Shown one piece after another: positions 47,601 through 56,234 of a stretch of DNA of 64,000 nt; within the stretch, counting starts at the first letter, position 1, and every line of letters begins with the position of its first letter. Source of the stretch: Axinella damicornis (Eukaryota > Porifera > Demospongiae > Axinellida > Axinellidae); assembly GCA_963931865.1 (NCBI GenBank), contig OZ007511.1, positions 2,285,836 through 2,349,835 on the forward strand. The letters are read 5' to 3'. A program made the position numbers and the translations under genes. Below the pieces are notes generated by a model that made no database searches, was not told the DNA's origin, and was given only the letters and a program-made list of their open reading frames with translations.

Positions 47601-50600
47601 TTCTTGGCGCATGGGGCGGGGCTATACGGCCCGCGTAAGGAATGTAATTACCTGCATTCTGTATGTCCTCTCCAATGAAAGCGCACCTATCACTATTCTA
47701 TAAGCTTACTGTAGCAGCGCATTTGGTCCTTCACGAGTGACACCAAAGGGCCAACAACAACGTACAGTTGCCCTGCGCTTGTACAGAATTCTATCTGAGG
47801 TTGTCAAAGATGAGTGGAAGTGTCACGAAACAGAGAGATTTCCCAAAACCAGCCGGCAAGATAATCGATTTGGCTTACTGCCTCAGCTCGCTCTTCGGTA
47901 GGCCTGTCGTATCCATTTCACTGACATACCGTCCGTACTAGCTACACTGCACTGTTACATGTACCGTACCTATGACTTACGCTGATTGACTGGTGACCGA
48001 TTGACTACGTCATTCGCGTTCTGCAATCTGATTCGAGCTTTAAAATCCGAGAGCGACCACGCCCCATGAATCACTCAGAACACCAGACCCTCTTTCTGCG
48101 TTTCGGGAGGGTCTGGGCACGAGACTAGGGCTAGGGTTTGTTGAATGTTATTTATTGTAGTCGTGGTAATCGAGTCGTGGTAATCTACGTTCCCAGGCCT
48201 ACCCCGTTTTTTCTGTTCTTCGGTTTCCGTTGACAATAATACACGGACGTTTTTCGCCGCCCTTCCGCATCCGTGTATTATTGTCAAGGAAACTGAAGAA
48301 CAGAAAAAACGGGTAGGCCTAGCCTCGTACAGTCGATTTCCGTTGCGTTTGAACACTGCGTATTGCGTGGATTATCACGGAAACTGTGTTCTGCAAGTAT
48401 GACACTCACGCAAAGTGCCTGCATGGCTTCCAGACCTTTGCGTATTCCAGGCCGTGTCGTTTCCGTGAAGCTCCACCCGCAGAAAGTTCCTGCCCCACGC
48501 GGTCACGCAATACGCAATGTTCAAACGCAACGGAAATCGACTGTACCCAGGCCACTTCCGCGTTTCGCGTGTGGGCCTGGAACGAGGCTAGGGTAGGCCT
48601 GGGAACGAGGCTAATTTATTGTGCACGTGCAAGTAAAATTCGCTGATTTAAAATTTACGGTAACTACAAGCAAACACACAAAGAAAAATTATTATAATAC
48701 CGTACGCTATAGCTAAGGCTAGGCTCGCCCCAATTTAATATTGTCAACGCAAACCGAAGAACAGAAAAGAGGTAGGCCTGGGAACGAGGCTATGCGATGG
48801 CTACGTTTGAGAGACATTATTATCGAAGTGGATATTGGTCCGGCAGGAAGTAGGGCAATGGGTTAGGCCAGGGCCGGTTCTAGATGCGTGCGCGTTTCCG
48901 GTACCTATACGTAAAGTATGTACTTCCTGCCAGACCAATATCCGCGTCGTATTATTAAATTTTATGCTTGATCACAACAGCAACATCAAAAATGCATAGC
49001 AATATTATCAATGGGAGCATCAAAGACTGCTCAATGTCCAGCAGAAGGTCCACTGCCATGATGAGAGACAGTTGTAGTTTTCCTTTGTTGACGTGATGAG
49101 GTCACCTTAAAATCTGACATCAGAGCAGCCATCCAGTATCCCCTACCCTTACAGTGATGTTGCACATACCATGACATTACGCATTTCATGCGCTCAAAAA
49201 AGTGCATGGACAAACTAAAGGCAAAAAATTTTCTCAGAAAAAGTAATTAGCTACATGTAGCTAATGATGGCATGTTATACCTCTCGAAAAACCAAGGAAA
49301 CAAGGAGAAATGCCATTAACCATCCTCAGTCCCATCCCATCCCTAAATTCTAAATGGGATGGGAATGAGGCTGATTAGAAGGTAGAATATAACATGCCAT
49401 CACTAATCCTTTTTCAATTTTTCGGAGAATATTTTTGCCTCTAATTACTACAGTAAGTGCGGGATTGTGTGGACACCCCACAAATTTCTTCGCGCAGTTG
49501 CTTGTAGGAAGAAGTTTGTGGATCGTCCGGATTCCCCTGCCCTTATTAGCTACTCAGGTTTAGAATAGTATGCTTCTCAGCAACTGTGCGAAGGAAATAG
49601 TGGGGTGTCCAGAATTCGAACACCCCCTCACCATCTGGACACCCCTACAGATATGCTCTCCTGGCTATAATTATTTATCTATAGCCTGTTATGTTACTTG
49701 CTCCAACCCCTCTCTCCTCACTTCTCAAATGTACCCTGCTACAGCTCTGCTGATCATAGGAACATCAATCGCCGGGTTTGTGGTGTGTCAATTGATGTGT
49801 TGTACCCTGACCTGCGTGTGTGCGAGGGCCATCAATTCCAAGACGGGCTGTCTTGATGAACCTCCAACAGGTGTGGTTGCGCCTGGTGAGGAGAATACAA
49901 TCATCCTCCCCACCCTAATTAATCAGCATTGCATGAGCCAGTTATGGCCATCACGTGGATTACACAGTGAGATAAATTATCAACTTAAATTGAATTGTGA
50001 TGACTGTTAGGGGGCTCATGCAGGAGATTTAGGGGGAGAATCAGAAACTGGGATTGTAGGGGTTTGGATTTAGAACACTTTCCTCTTCTGCCACCATCCA
50101 GTCCGTCCGCCATTACGATATGACCCACCACCAGTACCTCGGCCAATGGTTCAATATCACCAACCACCAGGCTCTTATCCAGTACAGGTACAGGTAGGCT
50201 AGGGCCAATTCCGAAGTGATTCACAAATGACTTACAGTTTTTTCCCCGGCTCCTTCCAGGCTGGTGTGACCTACCCATCCAGCTACCCCACACAAGGTAA
50301 GTTGCATGTAGTCTCATTCCCAGACTGTTTTTTTTTGCTCACGGAGAGGGAAATAGTAGAACGGCCTATTCTGTTTTCATTCCTTGCAGTTGCAAAAAAT
50401 ATATAGTAATGTGTGACCACGTGTGTGTGACTTCACATAAAGTGTGGAACTATCATGGCACACGATGACACTGTACTGAGACATTTCATTGCAAAGTTTG
50501 TGAGACACTGGAGCACCCATGCATTACACCACTTACGAACGCAACCTGATTGGACCACCAACAATGGAACGAGAATAGAATAGGCAGACTATATTTTTAC

Positions 50601-52087
50601 CCTCAGCATGCAAAAAATACTCAGGAAACAAGACTTAGCACATGATCTACCGTATAGCGGGAAGTTTTTGTAAGTGCAAATTTTCGTATAAATGGCGGAA
50701 ATGCCTTCAGAATAAATTTTCGGCGTATTTTAATTTTCGCATGTGCCTGTGCATTGCCACTAGGGTTGGGCGGATTATGCTTGTTTTTACCCATTATGCG
50801 TTTCCATTATGCTCAAAATTGTACCGATTATGCCTAAAATTATGCCCCAAACTTGCGCAATATGCTCAAACTAGCTATGTCCATTATTTCTGGAAGGAGC
50901 AAAGTAAATAACACGCGCACTGTACAGAAAAATAATAAATTGAGACAGGGTGGCACTTTATCGACAATTGAACTGCAACATATCATGGAAAGTTCAATGC
51001 AATCCACCAGATTCTGAGGACGGCCCATGGGACTGCGGGTCTGAAGACACCACCGATGTGACTGGTATGCTAAAATACTACCTATTATTCTCGCATTATA
51101 TGCCTATTATTCTCACATTATGCTCAATGCTTTCTGGCACTATTATGTAGCCTCGTTCCCAGGCCTACCCCGTTTTTTCTGTTCTTCGGTTTCCATTGAC
51201 AATAATACACGGATGCGGAAGGGCGGCGAAAAACGCGTTTTTTTTTTCGCCGCCCTTCCACATCCATGTATTATTGTCAACGGAAACCGAAGAACAGAAA
51301 AAACGGGGTAGGCCGGGGAACGAGACTACCTATTATGCCCAAAATAATTATGCCAGCATAATCCACCAAAGCCTAATCGCCACTCCCCACTGCATTACAT
51401 GTACATACGTAACGTGTTGATGGTTTCGTTTCTGTTTTCGGTTGAGGCATTGCACAATGGTGAGAGGGTACCACCACGTCTACAATGCTGACATCTGGGC
51501 CTCTGTTGTAGCTAGGCAAGGAATTTCAAATAGCCACCTGGTTGGCGGCATACTTGCCGATCGCTGCTCAGTGAACTTGGCTTACTGTCATCTGTCGCAC
51601 TTCCCACAGGCTCGTTATCGTCGGTGTAGATGGGTCCACTGGAGTCTGGAAGGCCATTCGAAGGCTAGCAACACTGTTACAAACACCATCGCTTGCTCGC
51701 TGCTTCCACGTGTTCTATTGCCCATTCAAAATTTGACGTTAAAATTTCAACTGTTAAAATTTTCGCATTATTTGTTCAAGTTCGTATCTCGAGGCTTCAT
51801 ATGAAACAAAATCTGCAGTGTACAAAAATTACGGTAGACGTTTCCTTTATCCTGCACTTAATTATGTGGTCAACGGCATTCCTTGACTCTCACATTACTC
51901 CTCCACACACACCCCACACGTGTTGCCAATAGCTCCCTCCCCCACAGACCCCACACTTACATCAGAACAGCCACCTCCCTATTCCATGGCAGCTGCGTAC
52001 CCTCCAGCTCCCACGCTTACATCAGAACAGCCGCCTCCCTATTCCATGGCTGCTCCATCAAAGCACATTATGCACACCATAGTCTAA
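44694..52087 (+). CDS. Small type I membrane protein with two PPPY motifs, copy 2
   Basis: Five exons (44694-44760, 49745-49885, 50102-50193, 50260-50296, 51933-52087; phases 1,1,0,1, identical to copy 1) give 163 residues. Exon 1 is nearly identical to copy 1 (RRIVICLLVLSLAWTCQA). The TM exon is diverged (LLIIGTSIAGFVVCQLMCC). The tail has PPLRYDPPPVPRP, QPPGSYPVQ, TYPSSYPTQ and two copies of TSEQPPPYSMAA produced by an internal duplication in the last exon. Intron 1 is 5 kb and is filled by inserted elements (44948-46789, 47038-47481, 47541-48127 and others). The join of exon 1 to a distant exon 2 relies on phase and paralogy; an expression check would settle it. The double PPPY should raise avidity for tandem WW domains. 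Confidence 0.68.
44842..44869. repeat. Poly-C run in intron 1 of PPPY gene copy 2
   Basis: About 28 C closely followed by a short second run near 44890. Confidence 0.85.
44948..46789. mobile_element. 1.84-kb inverted-repeat element with 18-bp satellite arms, carrying a LINE insertion
   Basis: The ends TAGTACTTATGGGGTGCC (44948) and its reverse complement (46789) begin inverted arms of about 90 bp. Each arm leads into a tandem array of GAGGCGACGAATCTTTCC (45055-45190 on one strand, 45604-45775 and 46484-46700 on the other). A unique spacer (45200-45600) separates the arms. The right array is interrupted by the LINE fragment at 45776-46483. Flanking TA dinucleotides could be the target site. 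No transposase was found, so the element is non-autonomous. It lies in intron 1 of PPPY copy 2. Confidence 0.75.
45776..46483 (+). mobile_element. 5'-truncated non-LTR retrotransposon (reverse transcriptase C-terminus) with poly-A tail
   Basis: The frame ending at the stop near 46400 encodes YKYLGVTLSSDLSWSAHI, LYVALVRPHLEYGAQVWNPH and LEKIQKFALRIC, the conserved region after the catalytic core of LINE reverse transcriptases (Jockey/CR1-like). It ends in a poly-A run at about 46469-46483, directly followed by GATTCGTCGCCTC, the satellite sequence also present at its 5' side, so it landed in the satellite array. The catalytic YADD region is missing. The frame is open through the upstream satellite by chance. 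Confidence 0.85.
47038..47481. mobile_element. Inverted-repeat element enclosing an exon-like fragment
   Basis: TTACTATTTTCCGGTCCCGT at 47038 pairs with ACGGGACCGG-like GTCCCGGAAAATAGTAA ending near 47481. Inside, from ATG 47141, a frame reads MDEDSVALVKDRLTISEIVE and continues RDPSKYLVITDPPQRPKAVP, with possible donors near 47281. This looks like a captured first coding exon of a host gene. The source gene is not in the window, and no target duplication was found. Confidence 0.5.
47541..48127. mobile_element. 587-bp TIR element with perfect 9-bp duplication and exon-like interior
   Basis: The terminal inverted repeats of about 53 bp (TAGTCTCGTGCCCA ... TGGGCACGAGACTA) are flanked by GGGCTAGGG at 47532-47540 and 48128-48136. 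The interior holds an ATG at about 47811 followed by SGSVTKQRDFPKPAGKIIDL and a GTAGGC donor, resembling a captured first exon. No transposase frame. The same TAG...CTA ends and 9-bp duplication as the small MITEs indicate one superfamily. Confidence 0.75.
48137..49744. other. Rest of PPPY copy 2 intron 1, nested palindromes
   Basis: 48190-48330 and 48395-48620 are long hairpins related to the element at 51148-51328 (GCCTACCCCGTTTTTTCTG and reverse complement) and end in GGGAACGAGGCTA. From about 49440 the sequence is homologous to intron 1 of copy 1 (42220-42540), confirming that the intron was duplicated with the gene. No separate gene seen. Confidence 0.55.
51148..51328. mobile_element. 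181-bp hairpin MITE with 9-bp target duplication
   Basis: TAGCCTCGTTCCCAGGCCTA ... TAGGCCGGGGAACGAGACTA with arms of about 85 bp, flanks ACTATTATG and CCTATTATG (8 of 9). A long-armed member of the family, with close relatives at 48190-48330. Confidence 0.85.
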
Positions 52088-52618
52088 CGTGTTTTAGAGA
52101 ACGGTACTGCATTGTTGGATCCACATTCCACAGATTGTCACATTGTTCAGCCTTTTTTCCTGGTCTGGTGTGTTGCTGTGGGCTTTTGCATTGTTTCCAT
52201 CCTCCATTGAGTCGACACCGCAAATCATTAAAGAGTGATGTACTCGGACCTTACAGACCGGACTCGACATTGAACAGTCATGCTAGTGTGTGGCTCACTA
52301 CCACATCCAATAAGTTATATCAGCATAATTGTGTGCTGTCATGTAAACAGATAACTTGATCTACCATGACATCCGTAAACACATTTAATGGCCACATACT
52401 TTGACTTTCTCCCAACGGTCAAACTGGAACAGCAGTTAATTTCTCTCATCTGTATAATTTAATTACAACATCGACTTTCTCCCAATGGTCAAACTGGAAC
52501 TGCAGTTAATGAGTTACTTAATTCTGGTTGAAACCTCAGCTGCACTTGTATACGTACAGACTATAGTATTTAAGTGCAGCTCATCAAAATAGAGGGAGTG
52601 TCAACGTACTGAGCTGGT
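52088..52618. other. Intergenic, between PPPY copy 2 and the next small membrane protein
   Basis: Nothing exon-like; a direct repeat ACTTTCTCCCAA..GGTCAAACTGGAAC occurs at about 52399 and 52471. Confidence 0.4.
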
Positions 52619-53071
52619 ATGAAAAGGAGGTTAGTGGCTGCACTGCTGGTGGCTACTGTACTAGCACTGTTTGTGGAGGCTGAAGACATCAATGGTGTGT
52701 AAACTTCATTCTAAATTTTTATCTGATGTAAGTTACGGACTTCAGAGATCATATGTCAACAAACATCAGTAGATAGCTGCATAGAGACGTAGACAGCTAA
52801 GCTGCAGACCAGACCAGAGAACCGCTCCAAATTGATTCAACACACATCCTCATTTCCAGAAGGTTCTGGTGACAATGATTGGTCTCCACGCGGCCTGTCG
52901 GGGGTTGCCAGGGGTCTCCTGTGGGCACTGTTCAGGCTCGCTGTGGGACTAATCAGTTGTGGATTCGGACTGTCTGTCCGGCTGTGTTACTGCCGCTGGG
53001 TGAAACAGCACAGGAAGACCGTACCGAATACAACCCTATTGGGTAGGCCCGCAACCCTAAGAGATGAATGA
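52619..53071 (+). CDS. Small membrane protein with signal peptide and one TM segment
   Basis: Two exons (52619-52694, 52860-53071; phase 1) give 95 residues. Exon 1 is a signal peptide (KRRLVAALLVATVLALFVEA). Exon 2 has a short acidic ectodomain (EGSGDNDWSP), a TM segment around residues 46-66 (LLWALFRLAVGLISCGFGLS) and a basic tail (RLCYCRWVKQHRK). The layout, with a signal peptide exon ending in phase 1 and a TM exon next, is the same as in the two PPPY genes upstream, so it may be a distant relative that lost the PPPY tail. No known family recognised. Confidence 0.65.
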
Positions 53072-53529
53072 CCACATCATTTGTAGACCATTGTGTAGTG
53101 CAGTGTATATAGTGTGTACAGACACAGTGCATTGTCAGGCAGTACATGATGTGATGAAGGTCATGGTCATGTGATGAAGGTCATGGTCATGTGATGAAGG
53201 TCATGGTTGACCTGATAGAGTATGTGCAGAGCTTAGCAACTCCATTATACCATGCTGATGTAAGAGCTGTACACGAGAATTATAGCTAGGTCAACGCATC
53301 AAGCAACTTCAGCCAGTTTGCACCCACCAAAGTGGAAGCCCTGAGCCCTTGCAAAATGTGTTTCAGAAGCCAGAAGGTTAGTCTAAGAATATTACGTTTC
53401 TCAAATATTCCTTCAAGGGGGTACGTACATATGCCTTTTATGCACTCTGGGCAATTTTTCACAATGTCATTTGATGCGCTCAAAGTTGCATTTCTATGTG
53501 ATGCGTTCACCATCTCGTTACCCCCCCCC

Positions 53530-53577
<48 letters not shown>

Positions 53578-53893
53578 CACAGAATCTCAGCATCAGGCTG
53601 ATGAAATTAAAGAACCTCTGTAACCAAATGGATGAACGATAGTGAAAGAATAGCAGCACACAAAACTTCGGAATCATAGTTTAATTTTGTACAAGTGTGG
53701 TATTTCATTCAATTTGCAGTGGCGGTAAAAAATATAGTGCAATTGGGATGATGGGGTAAGATCGGGTAGACAATATAGTGCTATGGAAAAAGTGCAATCC
53801 ACACATACACCACAAAATGTGACATCACAGTGACATCACAAAGTGACACCACAAAGTGACATCACGTGACATCACAAGTGACATCATAAAGTG
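53072..53893. other. Convergent 3' flanks with poly-C and CA runs
   Basis: Contains three GTGATGAAGGTCATGGTCAT repeats (53150-53210), a poly-C run (53521-53546) followed by CA repeats, and GTGACATCACAAA repeats (53820-53890) just downstream of the SCD stop codon. No gene. Confidence 0.6.
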
Positions 53894-55919
53894 TCAAGAA
53901 TCTGACAGGTCTCCTATTCTTCGTCTAACACGCTCGATAGCTTCTTTGGACACCTGCTTACGATCGTACACTAGTCCAAGAGCGGCAAATAGATCTATGA
54001 CTATTGTTGTCATGTTAATACTCGGGCCCCACTCGCTGGTTGCGTAATCGTAGGGAAAGGTATGGTGGTAGTTGTGGTACCCCTCACCAATAGCAGTGAT
54101 GCATACAAATGTGTTATCGCTTGGGTTCATGGTCTTATCGTATCTCTTACTTCCCCAGAGATGGGCGGCACTGTTCACAAACCATGTCGAGTGTAGCGTC
54201 ATCACGTAACGGAACACGCCCAGGAACATAAACGCCACCCACAGATCCTCCCCCCAGAAGTACCAGGGGATGAAGACCGGCAGAAAGACGGAGAAAAAGA
54301 AACACAGTTTCAGGTAGTGCCGGTGTTGGAACATTACAACGGGGTCACTTTTGAGGTCGGACAGGTCGACGGCCCGTCCCTTCACCAGCACATCTGGGTG
54401 CTTTCGCATCATTAGCCAGCCTATGTGTGCAAAGAAGAAGCCACGCTTGGCATTGTGAGGGTCACTGTGAGTCTCGGTAAACTTGTGGTGCACACGATGG
54501 TCCCGACTCCACACCAGGATGTCGTTCTGCATGGAGATACAGTTGAAGCACATAAGCACGATCCTATATGGCAGCCTGGCCTTGTAGGTCTTGTGCGCCC
54601 AGAGGCGGTGAGCACCAGCTGTCACACCCAGTCCACTGAACAGGTAGTAGAATAGAAAGAATATCCAGGAACCCCACGTTGCACGGGGGCCGACCAGACA
54701 CCCCCCCAGGGCCAGGATATGGAGAACCAGCATCAGAGCCACATTCCCCCACACAACAGGTACAAGCAGCCCAAAAGGACCCTGCAGGGTGTGTGACGCA
54801 ACATTCAAAGTGTAATCTAAAAATGAAGGTACCATGTGTGGCGGATGACCAGCCTACAAAACTTCTTGTATGGGTTCTAAAACCAAAGGGGGCATCACTC
54901 CCATAGACACTGTAGTCACAGCTGTGACCAGGTCAAATAAATCTTGACTCATTTTTGCTGCCTGACTACGTTACTTGACCACATCGCAAAAAGGCTCTTG
55001 ACCGTTTGACTGTGTTGTAATTCAGCCGTTGACTGTTTGACCACACACACATTTTTCCTTTGACCTGGCGACTCCACATCCTTGTATACAGGGTTAAGGT
55101 TACGGGATACTTGTGCGTACGCCGTGTGAAATGTATTGGGAAATCTATACTTAAGCTCGCTAGCCAAAAATCTCTGGTACGAAGAGCGTGAGCAACTTGA
55201 TTCTGGCGGTGGAGGTACGCTGTCACAAGGTGCAGGGCATGACGGAAGCTTTTTTTGATAGCATAATCCCTGGCAAATTTATCTGCTGTCTCGCTCAAGA
55301 AAAGTGGTAAATACGGCTTTTTGGTGAACTGAACTGCTCGTTTTTGCACGGCTATATAGCATATCGGTAAAAGCTTCCGTCATGCCCTGCACCTTGTGAC
55401 AGCGTACCTCCACCTCCAGAATCAAGTTGCTCACGCTGTTCGTACCAGAGATTCTTGGTTAGCGAGCTTAAGTATACATTTCCCAATACATTTCGCACGG
55501 CGCGCGCATGAGTATCCCGTAACCTTAAGATGCTGGTTGCAGCTGTGACTACGGAAAATATTATGAGTGACACCCCCTTGCAAATACACCTTTCCCCGTC
55601 TGAGACTATAGCATGCAGTGAGCTGCTGCAACGACTAATTTGGGCTGCCAATTGAATTATTAATTATTTACCATAAATATTTCGACACCACATGGAACCA
55701 TTTATACGCTACTTACACGTCTTCGCGCTCATGAGCTCCAGGCACTAGGTGTAGGTGGTGATTATGCATGTCTAGCTTGTCTCCCGAAGCCAGACTCACC
55801 TTTTGGCTATTCGCCGCTACCTTCTTCCGCAGGACGGGGTCCAGGTCGCCGTAATCCGCTGCGGTTCCAACGGCTTCTTCGCGGGGTTCCGCTTCGACTT
55901 GAGCCGTCCCAGGAGCCAT
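53894..55919 (-). CDS. SCD: Stearoyl-CoA (acyl-CoA delta-9) desaturase
   Basis: Two exons (55919-55800 and 54781-53894, phase 0) give 335 residues. The three histidine boxes that bind the di-iron centre are present: HRLWAH, HRVHH and HNYHH, with the extra conserved TWFVNSAAHLWG and EGYHNYHHTFPYDY. Four hydrophobic segments (about 50-70, 78-98, 195-215, 220-240) match the ER-membrane topology. The family introduces the first double bond into palmitoyl- and stearoyl-CoA using cytochrome b5. I used the donor AAG/GTGAGT at 55799 and the acceptor at 54782 because this pair keeps the frame and gives KGPFGLLVPVVWGNVALM, matching SCD N-termini. The intron contains a long inverted repeat. The start is 316 bp from the divergent SGPP-like gene. 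Confidence 0.93.
55094..55532. repeat. Long inverted repeat (foldback element) in SCD intron
   Basis: About 160 bases at 55094-55255 (with GCTCACGC/TTGATTCTGG region and ACGCTGTCACAAGGTGCAGG) recur as the reverse complement at about 55365-55532, separated by about 110 bp. Near-identical arms suggest recent origin. No coding capacity. Confidence 0.8.
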
Positions 55920-56234
55920 CGCTCTCTCTAGATCTCGGTGTGCAGCGTTCGCAAAGTAAGATCTTCACGAAATTCGGAACTGCAGCACGAAAAGGAGTCA
56001 CGAGGGAGATACTAATTGCGCGTGCTTGCATATATACATGCATAGCGCATGCAGTGAGTGTGTGGATCAGGTGAGGATATCCCATAGCGCGAGCAGCTCC
56101 TGTACTGTGAGGTCACCTTTAGCTAGCTATCTGATTCTAATTATCCGAAACAGCTGAACGTACGTATGTACATGTATGTACATGTACGTACGTATGTAAT
56201 TTACTCACGGTCGCTAGCGCTGTATCACGATCGG
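55920..56234. promoter_or_regulatory. Probable bidirectional promoter, SCD / SGPP-like gene
   Basis: 315 bp between divergent start codons. Contains ATGTACGTAC repeats near 56160-56200. No recognised core element. Confidence 0.45.
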
